A stretch of DNA of 64,000 nt from the NCBI GenBank assembly GCA_031551125.1, contig JAVBOB010000001.1:167171-231170 (forward strand), in the 5' to 3' direction. Positions within the stretch are counted from its first letter, which is position 1. Each line of letters begins with the position of its first letter. Under the pieces are notes generated by a model. The model did not search any database, was not told where the DNA came from, and saw only the letters and a program-made list of their open reading frames with translations. The DNA is from JAIRNF01 sp031551125 (lineage in GTDB: Bacteria; Bacteroidota; Bacteroidia; Bacteroidales; UBA932). Positions 23,991-32,373 of the stretch are shown in pieces. Made by a program: the position numbers and the translations under genes.

Positions 23991-25676
23991 CTACTTATTC
24001 ATCTTTGCCCACGTATCTTTCAACGTAACTATGCGGTTGAAGATAAGCTTGGCGGCGGTTGAATCGTAGTCTTGCCAGAAGTAGCCAATGCGCTCAAACT
24101 GCACCTTCTCTTCCTTAGGAATAGCGGCCAGCGCAGGTTCAAGGTACGCTTTTACCGTTTTCAGCGAGTCTGGGTTGAGGTAGCTCTTGTAGTCTTCGCC
24201 TTCGGGAATATCGCCCATGTGCGGCTCGGTAAACAAACGGTCGAACAGGCGTACATCCGCTTCAACAGCATGCTGTGCGGATACCCAGTGAATGGTTCCC
24301 TGTACCTTACGTCCGTCGGGCGAATTGCCTCCCTGCGAAGCGGGGTCGTGCGTACAGCGTAGCTCCACCACCTCACCGTTAGCATCTTTTATCACCTCCG
24401 TACAGGTAATGAAGTAGGCGTAGCGCAACCGTACTTCCTGACCGGGTGCTAAGCGGAAATACTTTTTGGGCGGGTTTTCCATAAAGTCATCGCGCTCAAT
24501 GTAGATAACCTTTGAAAAAGGAACCTTGCGTGTTCCGGCAGCAGCATCTTCAGGGTTATTCACCGCATCCATCATCTCCACCTTATCGTCGGGGTAGCTG
24601 GTAATAACCACCTTCAACGGGTTAAGTACCGCCATGTATCGGTTGGCACGCTTGTTCAAATCCTCACGTATGCACCACTCGAGTAGCGAAAGGTCAATCA
24701 CATTATCACGCTTGGCAACGCCCACCTTTTCGGCAAACATACGTATAGCCTCAGGCGTGTAGCCTCTACGACGCAAGCCGCATATCGTAGGCATGCGGGG
24801 GTCGTCCCAACCGCTTACGAAATTATTTTTTACCAGCTCCAGCAGCTTGCGTTTGCTCATTACCGTGTAGGTAAGGTTAAGACGGGCAAACTCATACTGG
24901 TGCGAGGGAAATATCTCCAGCTTCTCTATAAACCAATCGTACAGCGGACGGTGCACATCGAACTCCAGCGTACAAATGGAGTGCGTAATGTTTTCAATTG
25001 AGTCGCTTTGCCCGTGTGCGTAGTCGTACATGGGGTATATGCACCACTTATCGCCCGTGCGATGGTGATGCGCATGGATAATACGGTACAGAATAGGGTC
25101 ACGCATCAGCATGTTGGGGTGAGCCATATCCAGCTTGGCACGCAACACCCGTTCGCCATCCTTAAATTCTCCGGCACGCATGCGTGTAAAAAGGTCTATG
25201 TTTTCTTCCACCGAACGGTTGCGGTAGGGGCTATTCTTTCCCGCTTCGGTAACCGTACCGCGTGTTTGACGAATCTCTTCCTGTGTCTGGTCGTCCACGT
25301 AAGCAAGCCCTTTCTTGATAAGCACCATAGCCCAATCGTACAGCTGCTCAAAGTAATCGGATGCGTACAGCTCTTCAGCCCATTGGAATCCTAACCAGCG
25401 AATATCGTCCTTAATCGAATCTACGTACTCCGTATCTTCCTTAACGGGATTGGTATCATCAAAGCGGAGGTTGGTTTTCCCGCCGTACTTTTGCGCCAGT
25501 CCAAAGTTGAGACAAATGGACTTGGCATGCCCTATGTGCAGGTAGCCGTTAGGTTCGGGCGGAAAGCGGGTAAGTATGCTCTTATGCTTTCCCGACTTTA
25601 AATCGGCTTCAATAATTTCTTCCAAAAAGTTGAGAACTTTTACTTCGCCCTCGTTCTTGTCCGGTTCGGTTGTCAT
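23991..25676 (-). CDS. glnS: Glutamine--tRNA ligase
   Basis: 561 residues, class I synthetase. RFPPEPNGYLHIGHAKS contains the HIGH motif, VMSKRKL is the KMSKS-like loop, and DDTNPVKEDTEYV with the LEFDVHRPLYDWF segment are GlnRS-typical. It charges tRNA-Gln in the cytoplasm, avoiding the GatCAB amidotransferase route. The C-terminal anticodon-binding beta-barrels are complete (ends RIVTLKDTWAKMNK). The cognate tRNA-Gln gene lies about 600 bp downstream facing it. The promoter -7 element is at 25703-25710. Confidence 0.97.
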   Translation of the reverse strand: MTTEPDKNEGEVKVLNFLEEIIEADLKSGKHKSILTRFPPEPNGYLHIGHAKSICLNFGLAQKYGGKTNLRFDDTNPVKEDTEYVDSIKDDIRWLGFQWAEELYASDYFEQLYDWAMVLIKKGLAYVDDQTQEEIRQTRGTVTEAGKNSPYRNRSVEENIDLFTRMRAGEFKDGERVLRAKLDMAHPNMLMRDPILYRIIHAHHHRTGDKWCIYPMYDYAHGQSDSIENITHSICTLEFDVHRPLYDWFIEKLEIFPSHQYEFARLNLTYTVMSKRKLLELVKNNFVSGWDDPRMPTICGLRRRGYTPEAIRMFAEKVGVAKRDNVIDLSLLEWCIREDLNKRANRYMAVLNPLKVVITSYPDDKVEMMDAVNNPEDAAAGTRKVPFSKVIYIERDDFMENPPKKYFRLAPGQEVRLRYAYFITCTEVIKDANGEVVELRCTHDPASQGGNSPDGRKVQGTIHWVSAQHAVEADVRLFDRLFTEPHMGDIPEGEDYKSYLNPDSLKTVKAYLEPALAAIPKEEKVQFERIGYFWQDYDSTAAKLIFNRIVTLKDTWAKMNK

Positions 25677-25702
25677 ACGTGTATCGTTAGGTATTAAGCG
25701 TA

Positions 25703-25710
25703 CAAAGATA
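25703..25710 (-). promoter_or_regulatory. Promoter -7 element of glnS
   Basis: CAAAGATA on the plus strand is TATCTTTG on the minus strand, an exact TAnnTTTG, 27 bp before the glnS start. Confidence 0.6.
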
Positions 25711-25784
25711 GCAGGATTTTGGTATCGGTAAACGCTTAGGCTCGGTTTTATTAAGTCGGCGCCGGAATATACGTTTAGAGGCGT

Positions 25785-26018
25785 TGGGCTAAAGCCCGAA
25801 AAGAATATATTTGTAAAGGTTTTTCATTGCGACTCAATCTATAAATATATTGGGCTAAAGCCCCCAAATTATGGATTACTTTGTTATCCGTTGGCTAAAG
25901 CCAACGGCAATGAAATAGTGGTTTGACAGTTTGATGGGCTGAGCTAAGGATTCATTGCCGTTGCTTTTAAGCAACGGACAGAAAGAGCAAACAGTCATAT
26001 ACGGGCTTTAGCCCAAGG
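25785..26018. repeat. REP array of the second RAYT family
   Basis: Hairpins GGGCTAAAGCCC (25787-25798 and 25852-25863) and CGTTGGCTAAAGCCAACG (25890-25907) are followed by the inverted forms CCGTTGCTTTTAAGCAACGG (25958-25977) and GGGCTTTAGCCC (26004-26015). Each longer unit carries CATTGCCG or its complement. The array ends about 20 bp before the transposase gene. Confidence 0.85.
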
Positions 26019-26038
26019 GAATATTTAAACAGAATAAT

Positions 26039-26476
26039 ATGTCATATGTGAAAGTTTGGGTACATTTGGTTTTTAGTACAAAAGACAGATTTCCCTTTTT
26101 CTCTTCTAAAGAATTGCGCCAAAGTGTACATCAACATATAATGCAGAACTGTAAAGAGAAAAATATATTTCTGCAATCAATTAACGGGCATGCAGAACAT
26201 ATTCATTGTCTTATTTCATTAGGAAACGACCAAAGTATATCAAAAATTGCCCAGCTGATTAAAGGAGAATCATCTTTTTGGATAAATAAAAACGAATTGT
26301 GCAAAAGTCAGTTTGCATGGCAGGATGACTATTTCGCTGTTTCAATAAGCGAATCTCAACTACCAACAGTGGTAAGCTATATTAATAATCAAGAAGTGCA
26401 CCATGCTAAGAAAACATTTGTCGATGAGGTAAACGAGTTTATGAATAAGTATGGATGGCAGCTGATAAAAAGTTAA
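26039..26476 (+). CDS. REP-associated tyrosine transposase (second, divergent RAYT)
   Basis: 145 residues, Y1_Tnp domain. WVHLVFSTKDRFPF opens the fold, the HUH motif is H54-I-H56 (in HAEHIHCL) and the candidate nucleophile is Tyr114 in VVSYINNQEVHH. It differs clearly from the RAYT at 8400 and sits next to a different REP family, as expected if each transposase recognises its own hairpin. Unlike the first element, REPs are found only on its 5' side. Its stop codon is three bases before the ATG of folB, so folB translation could be coupled to it. Confidence 0.92.
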   Translation: MSYVKVWVHLVFSTKDRFPFFSSKELRQSVHQHIMQNCKEKNIFLQSINGHAEHIHCLISLGNDQSISKIAQLIKGESSFWINKNELCKSQFAWQDDYFAVSISESQLPTVVSYINNQEVHHAKKTFVDEVNEFMNKYGWQLIKS

Positions 26477-26479
26477 GCT

Positions 26480-26833
26480 ATGAACGGAATTATAGAACTC
26501 TCAAATATGGAATTTTTTGCCCGCCACGGTTGCTTTACTGAGGAGCGGGTAATTGGAAATTCTTTTGTTGTGGATTTATGGATGGAGGCCGATGTTGAAA
26601 AGGCTAGCCAAAGCGATAGTTTGGAGGATGCCATAAACTACCAGCGCGCTTATGAGGTTGTAAAAGGCGAAATGAACAACCCTTCACACCTGTTGGAACA
26701 CGTGTCCTTGCGCATTATTAATGCCTTATATGCTGAATTTCCCCAGCTGAAAAAAGTAAAGGTAAAAGTATCGAAGATGAATCCGCCAGTAGGTGGTAAA
26801 GTAGGAAGTTCGAGCGTTTGCTTGGAGAGGTAA
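26480..26833 (+). CDS. folB: Dihydroneopterin aldolase
   Basis: 117 residues, the typical FolB size. IELSNMEFFARHGCFTEE contains the conserved ARHG segment of the pterin site, later residues include the conserved Glu/Asp-rich EDAINYQRAYEVV and the C-terminal KVSKMNPPVGGKVG with catalytic Lys. The enzyme converts dihydroneopterin to hydroxymethyl-dihydropterin in folate synthesis. Because the RAYT ends three bases upstream, folB appears to depend on transcription coming through or from the transposase region. A DnaQ-type gene follows after 4 bp. Confidence 0.93.
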   Translation: MNGIIELSNMEFFARHGCFTEERVIGNSFVVDLWMEADVEKASQSDSLEDAINYQRAYEVVKGEMNNPSHLLEHVSLRIINALYAEFPQLKKVKVKVSKMNPPVGGKVGSSSVCLER

Positions 26834-26837
26834 ATTG

Positions 26838-27329
26838 ATGAAGTCTTTTGCTGCAATAGATTTCGAAACAGCCAACAGCAGTCCGTCTAGTGTATGCAGT
26901 GTTGGAGTGGTAGTGGTGCGTGAAGGTATGATAGCGGATAAAATATATCGCCTCATCCGCCCGCGCCCCAACTATTACAGCTACTGGACAACACGGATAC
27001 ATGGCTTAACATATACAGATACCGTTCACTCACCCGATTTTCCTGATGTGTGGAGGGAGGTTAGCCCTTTGATTAACGGTCTGCCGCTAATAGCGCACAA
27101 CAGTCCTTTTGATGAAGGTTGCTTACGGGCAGTACATGCGCTATACAACATTCCATACCCGGGCTATACGTTTTTGTGTACATGTCGTGCTTCACGTCGT
27201 ACCTATAAGGAGTTGCCCAACCACCAGCTGCAAACTGTTGCAGCCCGCGTTGGTTATAATTTGGAGCACCACCACCATGCGCTAGCCGATGCCGAAGCAT
27301 GTGCGGCAATTGCATTGAAAATACTATAA
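26838..27329 (+). CDS. 3'-5' exonuclease, DnaQ/DEDDh family
   Basis: 163 residues from ATG 26838; an in-frame TTG three bases upstream of it is less likely. ExoI motif AIDFETAN carries D8 and E10, ExoII is in LIAHNSPFDEGCL, and ExoIII is HHALADAEACAAI with His and Asp. It resembles the stand-alone exonuclease/epsilon-like domain proteins that act on RNA or DNA 3' ends rather than a full polymerase subunit. Operon with folB (4 bp gap). Confidence 0.92.
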   Translation: MKSFAAIDFETANSSPSSVCSVGVVVVREGMIADKIYRLIRPRPNYYSYWTTRIHGLTYTDTVHSPDFPDVWREVSPLINGLPLIAHNSPFDEGCLRAVHALYNIPYPGYTFLCTCRASRRTYKELPNHQLQTVAARVGYNLEHHHHALADAEACAAIALKIL

Positions 27330-27458
27330 GTGTTTTTCACCACATAGAACACATAGGTACATAGAAGCAAACTCAAATAACGACTGAATAACCATTAAAT
27401 AATTTTCAAGTCACTATTTACACAAGTTAAATTAAACAGCTAAACGTCTAAATATACC
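27330..27458. other. Gap with one 'accacatag' repeat
   Basis: TTTTTCACCACATAGAACAC at 27332-27351 followed by ATAGGTACATAGAAGC is a single half-copy of the family seen as an inverted pair at 48135-48358. Confidence 0.6.
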
Positions 27459-28220
27459 ATGAGAATTACTGATACAAAATATTTTTCGGTGTATCAATCT
27501 AACATTGGAAAACAAATTCCATCACTCATTGCTGAATATGATTTTAGTGATAGCAACGGGAACTTGAGCTATTTAATGCAGGCATCGGCTGTTTACTCTT
27601 CCAATATTGAAGGTAATAGTATAGACCTTAACTCGTTTATGAACCATAGAATGGCTAAGAAGGCATTCAAGGAAAGTAAGGAGGTTGAAGAAATTGAGAA
27701 TTTGATATTGGCTTATGAGCTGGCAAAAAACAATCCGCTGACTGAAAAAAACTTTTTGGAATGTCATAAGCTGCTATCAAAAACCCTTGTACCTAAAAAC
27801 AGGCAGGGAAAATATAGGAATGAGGAGATAGGTGTGTTTGGTGAATCAGGACCGGTATATCTTGCCATAGAGCCGGAGTTTGTGGAGAAAACCATGTCCG
27901 ATTTTTTTAATGACATCAGCACCTTATTGAAGACAGAACTATCTGTTCCGGAAGTTTTTTACCATGCGGCATTAATACATTTAAAGTTTGCACATATCCA
28001 CCCGTTCGTTGATGGGAATGGGCGTGCAGCCCGACTACTTGAGAAATGGTTTATTGCAGAAAAGTTAGGACAACAGTACTGGAAGTTGCAATCTGAACGA
28101 TACTACAAATCTAACCAGCAAGCATACTATAACAACATTAACCTTGGTGTAAACTACTATGAGCTGAACTACGATAAGTGTTTACCGTTTTTGGAGATGC
28201 TGCCAAGATGTTTGGAATAA
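27459..28220 (+). CDS. Fic family protein (probable AMP-transferase)
   Basis: 253 residues. The Fic core motif H181-PFVDGNGRAAR is intact, and an inhibitory motif of the (S/T)xxxE(G/N) type is near the N-terminus, S47-SNI-E51-G52, which makes this a class II Fic with N-terminal self-inhibition. Active Fic enzymes transfer AMP from ATP onto target hydroxyls. No C-terminal winged-helix domain is present, unlike many stand-alone Bacteroidota Fic proteins of ~370 residues. No separate antitoxin gene is adjacent. It lies 81 bp before the R-M operon and shares its AT-rich composition. Confidence 0.92.
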   Translation: MRITDTKYFSVYQSNIGKQIPSLIAEYDFSDSNGNLSYLMQASAVYSSNIEGNSIDLNSFMNHRMAKKAFKESKEVEEIENLILAYELAKNNPLTEKNFLECHKLLSKTLVPKNRQGKYRNEEIGVFGESGPVYLAIEPEFVEKTMSDFFNDISTLLKTELSVPEVFYHAALIHLKFAHIHPFVDGNGRAARLLEKWFIAEKLGQQYWKLQSERYYKSNQQAYYNNINLGVNYYELNYDKCLPFLEMLPRCLE

Positions 28221-28270
28221 TGCTAATATCAAATCTAATATAGCATTAACATGAAGTACAGAATATATCT

Positions 28271-28278
28271 TACATTTG
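28271..28278 (+). promoter_or_regulatory. Promoter -7 element of the R-M operon
   Basis: TACATTTG, an exact TAnnTTTG, 23 bp before the ATG of the first methyltransferase. Confidence 0.6.
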
Positions 28279-28301
28279 TACAATAGTAAGTAGTAATAAA
28301 G

Positions 28302-29237
28302 ATGCGTTTAAATAAAACACAATCAAAACCTTTTGTAAAATGGGCTGGCGGAAAGAGTCAGTTAATCCCTTATGTGGAGAGATCTTTACCTCAACATATT
28401 CTTAATCAACATGAATTAACTTATGTCGAACCATTTGTAGGTGGTGGAGCAGTGCTCTTTTGGATGTTGAGCAACATGAAAAACATTAAGAAAGCGGTGG
28501 TTAATGATATTAACGCTGATCTCACTCTTGCATATAAAACAATACGAGACCATTCAAATGAGTTAATAGATCTACTAAAAGATATTCAAAGCGACTACCG
28601 AACGTTAACGGCAGAGGATAAACGTAAAGAATATTATTTAGCCATTCGAGAGAAGTTCAACACCAAGCAATTAGGAGACATTGAAAATACTGCGTTATTT
28701 ATTTTTCTGAATCGAACCTGTTTTAATGGATTATACCGGGTGAATAGCAAAGGCCTTTTCAATGTCCCTTTTGGTAAATACGTCAATCCTACAATATGTG
28801 ATGAAAAAACGATTTTAGCAGATAGTGTATTGTTGCAAAAAGTCGAAATACTTACCGGAGATTTTGAACAAACGCAGAAGTATGCAAATGAAAATTCGTT
28901 CTTCTATTTTGATCCTCCATACAAACCGTTAAGCCAAACTTCAAGTTTTACCTCATATACAAAAGAGGATTTTAACGATAATGACCAACTGCGGTTGAAA
29001 AAATTTTGTGATAAAGTGAGCAACAGCGGTTGTTTTTGGATGTTGAGCAACTCAGATGTAAAATCAAATGACCCAACAAACAATTTCTTTGACGATTTAT
29101 ATGCTCTTTACAAAATAGAGCGAGTATTGGCTTCTCGTTCGGTTAATGCCAACCCTGAGAAAAGAGGGGTGTTGACGGAATTGCTAATTAACAATTTTAT
29201 GAGTAAACGTGTTTGTAGTGCTGCCTTAACCTTATAG
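28302..29237 (+). CDS. Dam/DpnM-type adenine-specific DNA methyltransferase (alpha class)
   Basis: 311 residues. The alpha-class order is clear: N-terminal KPFVKWAGGKSQL, SAM motif I EPFVGGGAV (residues 43-51), a recognition region with FLNRTCFNGLYRVNSKGLFN, and catalytic DPPY at 204-207. These sequences are those of Dam, DpnM and MboIA, which make N6-methyladenine in GATC. It is the first gene of a three-gene R-M operon; the nuclease gene begins 4 bp after its stop. AT-rich compared with flanking core genes. Confidence 0.95.
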   Translation: MRLNKTQSKPFVKWAGGKSQLIPYVERSLPQHILNQHELTYVEPFVGGGAVLFWMLSNMKNIKKAVVNDINADLTLAYKTIRDHSNELIDLLKDIQSDYRTLTAEDKRKEYYLAIREKFNTKQLGDIENTALFIFLNRTCFNGLYRVNSKGLFNVPFGKYVNPTICDEKTILADSVLLQKVEILTGDFEQTQKYANENSFFYFDPPYKPLSQTSSFTSYTKEDFNDNDQLRLKKFCDKVSNSGCFWMLSNSDVKSNDPTNNFFDDLYALYKIERVLASRSVNANPEKRGVLTELLINNFMSKRVCSAALTL

Positions 29238-29241
29238 TATC

Positions 29242-29937
29242 ATGATAAGTAGTAAAGCAATAGAAGTCTTAACTCCTCTTTTTGAGATTATCAGAAATGC
29301 CAAAGGAAAAACAATTAGAGAAATTAAACTCGAACTGGGAATTGAGCGTAGCAACATGAAAAAAGGAGCATCAGGTCTTATTGTTGAGAACCTTCTGGGA
29401 ATACCAAACAATAATAACGATGATGCAGATATTCCAGAAATTGGATGTGAAGTCAAAGTTTTGCCAATACAGAAGAATCGAGATGGGTCAATTAAGGTAA
29501 AGGAGCCAACTCAGATTCAGATGATCAACTATTTTGAAGTCTCAAAGGAGACTTGGGATTCTGCAAAGATTAGAAGAAAAATATCGCTGACATTTTGGAT
29601 TGCATATTTAGCAAAAGAAGATAGCAAGCCATTAGAGCAGGACGACTATAAGATAGTGGATTATTTTATAGATCACCCAGATACAAGTAAGATAAATGTA
29701 TTTAAAAAGGATTGGGAAGATATTCAGAATTATATTATTTGCGGACATGGCGATCTTTTATCATGTAGTATGGGAACGTATATAGAGCCTAAAACAAAGG
29801 GCGCAAATAATCAAGATCTCACCGACGCGCCAGATGGAAAAGGAGGGTGTATAAAAGTTAGAAGGAGAGCATTCTACTATAAAAAAAATTATACTAATAC
29901 ACAGATTATTCCTAATATCGATCTCTCGAAAGTATAG
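29242..29937 (+). CDS. MutH/Sau3AI-family restriction endonuclease (predicted GATC-specific)
   Basis: 231 residues, close to MutH (229) and half of Sau3AI. KGASGLIVENLLG carries E49, and DIPEIGCEVKVLPI carries D63-x6-E70-x-K72. The spacings E49-14-D63-7-E70-2-K72 equal those of MutH E56, D70, E77, K79; WDSAKIRRKISLTFW matches the MutH segment with Lys116 (here K113). MutH nicks hemimethylated GATC; Sau3AI cuts it. Between two GATC-type methyltransferases and without repair genes, a restriction role is the better reading. It does not resemble the DpnII/MboI nuclease family that usually accompanies this methyltransferase pair. Confidence 0.85.
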   Translation: MISSKAIEVLTPLFEIIRNAKGKTIREIKLELGIERSNMKKGASGLIVENLLGIPNNNNDDADIPEIGCEVKVLPIQKNRDGSIKVKEPTQIQMINYFEVSKETWDSAKIRRKISLTFWIAYLAKEDSKPLEQDDYKIVDYFIDHPDTSKINVFKKDWEDIQNYIICGHGDLLSCSMGTYIEPKTKGANNQDLTDAPDGKGGCIKVRRRAFYYKKNYTNTQIIPNIDLSKV

Positions 29938-29939
29938 TC

Positions 29940-30818
29940 ATGCTTTTCCCTTTCTACAAATCCCCCAATAAAAATTTCACCTTGCTTCACGGTGATTGCA
30001 TCGAACTATTAAAACAATTCGAGTTTAAGTTCGATATGATTTTTGCTGATCCTCCTTACTTCCTTTCTAATGATGGTACAACCATACAAAATGGTAAGCC
30101 CGCCAGCGTAAACAAAGGAGGTTGGGATAAATCAAAAGGGTATGATTTTGTAAACGATTTTAACTACCAATGGCTAAAAGAAGTTAGGAATAAACTCAAA
30201 GAAAACGGGACTATTTGGGTAAGCGGCACATTTCACAACATTTTTTCCATTGCCCAAATGCTAAATGACCTAGACTTTAAAGTACTGAATGTGGTTACAT
30301 GGGTTAAAACCAATCCTCCACCTAACTTAGCCTGCAGATGTTTTACCCATTCTTCCGAAATAATTATTTGGGCACGAAAGAATAAGAAGGTACCTCATTA
30401 TTTCAATTATGAGTTAATGAAGGAAATCAATGATGGTAAGCAAATGAAGGATGTTTGGAATTTACCGGCTATTGCTCAGTGGGAAAAATCATGTGGAAAG
30501 CATCCAACACAAAAGCCGCTTGGAATACTATCACGTATTATCTTAGCATCAACACAACCTAACGCTTGGATCTTAGATCCATTCGCAGGAAGTAGCACAA
30601 CAGGTATAGCAGCAAATTTGCTTAACAGACGATTTCTTGGAGTAGATGAGAATATAGAGTTTCTAGAACTAAGCAAAAAACGACGGATAGAAATAGAAAA
30701 TATAAATATATTCAACGAGTATAGAAACAAAATGCAAGGCTTCAAAACAAAGGAGCAGCTGACAAACTATCTACTTTTTGAGCCACAGGTGGAATACAAA
30801 ATTGACTTGCCGTTTTAA
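29940..30818 (+). CDS. DpnA-like DNA adenine methyltransferase (beta class)
   Basis: 292 residues. Catalytic DPPY is at residues 37-40 and the SAM motif DPFAGSSTTG lies near the C-terminus after HPTQKP, i.e. beta-class order. This is the architecture of DpnA and MboIC, the second methyltransferase of GATC R-M systems, which can methylate single-stranded DNA and so protect DNA taken up during transformation. It starts 2 bp after the nuclease stop. A strong terminator follows at 30834. Confidence 0.93.
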   Translation: MLFPFYKSPNKNFTLLHGDCIELLKQFEFKFDMIFADPPYFLSNDGTTIQNGKPASVNKGGWDKSKGYDFVNDFNYQWLKEVRNKLKENGTIWVSGTFHNIFSIAQMLNDLDFKVLNVVTWVKTNPPPNLACRCFTHSSEIIIWARKNKKVPHYFNYELMKEINDGKQMKDVWNLPAIAQWEKSCGKHPTQKPLGILSRIILASTQPNAWILDPFAGSSTTGIAANLLNRRFLGVDENIEFLELSKKRRIEIENINIFNEYRNKMQGFKTKEQLTNYLLFEPQVEYKIDLPF

Positions 30819-30833
30819 TAACGTTTCAAACTC

Positions 30834-30868
30834 AAAGAGCCGCATAAATTATTATGCGGCTCTTTTTA
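30834..30868 (+). terminator. Terminator of the R-M operon
   Basis: A perfect 14-bp stem AAAGAGCCGCATAA (30834-30847) / TTATGCGGCTCTTT (30852-30865) with loop ATTA, continuing into TT. The converging symporter gene ends 23 bp further on and may share it. Confidence 0.85.
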
Positions 30869-30890
30869 TTTAAATCTGCTGTATCTCTGC

Positions 30891-32180
30891 TTACACCTCA
30901 TCCCCAATTGCTACCTCACTACCGGGCTCTCCTAAACTTTTTTCCCACTTGCTTACGGCGGTGGTGGCTAGGGCGTTTCCAAGTACGTTAGTCATGCTGC
31001 GGGCCATATCGCAGAAGTGGTCTATGGGTAGCAATAGCGCAACACCCTCAGGCGGTATGCCGAACATGGAGCAGGTAGCAATAATAATTACCAGCGATGC
31101 CCGCGGAACACCCGCAATTCCCTTACTCGTTATCATCAGCACCAGCAGCATAGCCAGCTGTGTGCCCAGCGGAATGTGTACGCCAAACAGCTGTGCAATA
31201 AACAAGCTGGCAAAGGTCATGTACATCATACTCCCGTCGAGGTTGAACGAGTAACCCAGCGGCAGGATAAACGATACGATTTTAGGCTTACAACCGAATT
31301 GCTCCAGCTCTTGTACCAGCTTCGGAAAAACGGCCTCGCTACTGGTGGTAGAGAATGCTATAAGCAAGGGATTCTTTATTGTTTTCAACAAGGAAAATAC
31401 GCGCTTACCCAGTATGAGATAGCCCACCGTAATAAGTACAACCCACAGGCTGGCGATACCGCAAATAAAGGCTATGAGAAAATGTCCGTAGAGCTTAAAT
31501 ACCGTTAGCCCATGCGTAGCAACGGCTGCCGTTATGGTTCCAAACACGGCAAACGGTGCAACCCACATAATGTAGCCTACAATTTTTAGAATTATATCAA
31601 TAACAACGTCAAGGTTACGAATAATAGATGCCCCCTTTTCTCCAAATGTACCCAGGGCTATACCGAACATAACGGAGAACACAAGAATTTGTAAAACTTC
31701 GTTGTTGGCAAGTGCCTCAAAGAAGCTTCGGGCAATTACATGCTTAATGAAATCGGATAGCGTAATGCCTTTGCTGTTCATAACAAGATCAGAAGCGTTG
31801 GCGGTACCGCTCAGGTCGAGCGTTGTTGAGCTACCCGGTTCCAGAAAGTTAACCCAAAACATACCGATAAGCAACGAGGCCAGCGAGGCAGACATAAACC
31901 ATAGCAACGCTTTACCACCTATACGTCCTACCGTTTTTGCATTACCCATTTTTGCAATACCTACTACAATGGTAGTAAATACCAGCGGGGCAATAATCAT
32001 TTGGATTAGGCGGATAAAGATATCGCCTAACAGCTTTATGTTGGGTGCTACAGCCTTTATGGTATCCGGAGAGCAGAAGCTGTATATACACTGTCCGACA
32101 GCAATGCCCAGTGCAAGAGCAATAACAATGAAGCTAAAAAGACGATTGTTTCTAGCCTTAGGGGGGGATGCGGTAGTCAT
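30891..32180 (-). CDS. Dicarboxylate/amino acid:cation symporter (DAACS family)
   Basis: 429 residues with about eight helices and two re-entrant loops, as in GltPh. Diagnostic motifs are FSTTSSEAVFPKL (HP1 serine-rich loop), SFNLDGSMMYMT (the NMDGT-like unwound TM7), TSKGIAGVPRAS (HP2) and DMARSMTNVLGNALA (TM8, with the substrate-binding Asp and Asn). The protein imports glutamate/aspartate or C4-dicarboxylates with Na+ or H+. Which substrate cannot be decided. Single gene; its -7 promoter element is at 32207-32214, divergent from nadD. Confidence 0.94.
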   Translation of the reverse strand: MTTASPPKARNNRLFSFIVIALALGIAVGQCIYSFCSPDTIKAVAPNIKLLGDIFIRLIQMIIAPLVFTTIVVGIAKMGNAKTVGRIGGKALLWFMSASLASLLIGMFWVNFLEPGSSTTLDLSGTANASDLVMNSKGITLSDFIKHVIARSFFEALANNEVLQILVFSVMFGIALGTFGEKGASIIRNLDVVIDIILKIVGYIMWVAPFAVFGTITAAVATHGLTVFKLYGHFLIAFICGIASLWVVLITVGYLILGKRVFSLLKTIKNPLLIAFSTTSSEAVFPKLVQELEQFGCKPKIVSFILPLGYSFNLDGSMMYMTFASLFIAQLFGVHIPLGTQLAMLLVLMITSKGIAGVPRASLVIIIATCSMFGIPPEGVALLLPIDHFCDMARSMTNVLGNALATTAVSKWEKSLGEPGSEVAIGDEV

Positions 32181-32206
32181 TATTTTGGTTAGGTGTTAGG
32201 TTATAG

Positions 32207-32214
32207 CAAAAGTA
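32207..32214 (-). promoter_or_regulatory. Promoter -7 element of the symporter gene
   Basis: Plus strand CAAAAGTA equals TACTTTTG on the minus strand, an exact TAnnTTTG 27 bp before the start codon. Confidence 0.6.
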
Positions 32215-32333
32215 TAACTTTTTACGATTAAACAACGTGTGGGTAAAACAATACTTTATAAGCCTTATACAGCAAAGATTACAGCTATGTAGGGAAAAAC
32301 AAAAAATGGCTTTCTCAGAAATTATTCGTACTA

Positions 32334-32363
32334 TTGTGTGGTATTTTGTAGTTTATATACTTG
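32334..32363 (+). promoter_or_regulatory. Promoter of nadD
   Basis: TTG at 32334-32336 (-33) and TATACTTG at 32356-32363 (-7, one mismatch) with 19-bp spacing, ending 10 bp before the ATG. Confidence 0.5.
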
Positions 32364-32373
32364 CATCAAATAA

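Noticed and set aside
25785..26018. Possible CRISPR array
   Set aside because: Hairpin units occur in both orientations with irregular spacing and varying sequence, and no cas genes are present; a REP array explains it.
29242..29937. MutH mismatch-repair nuclease
   Set aside because: MutH works with Dam and MutL/MutS in gamma-proteobacteria; here the gene sits between two methyltransferases in an AT-rich island, so a restriction role is more likely.
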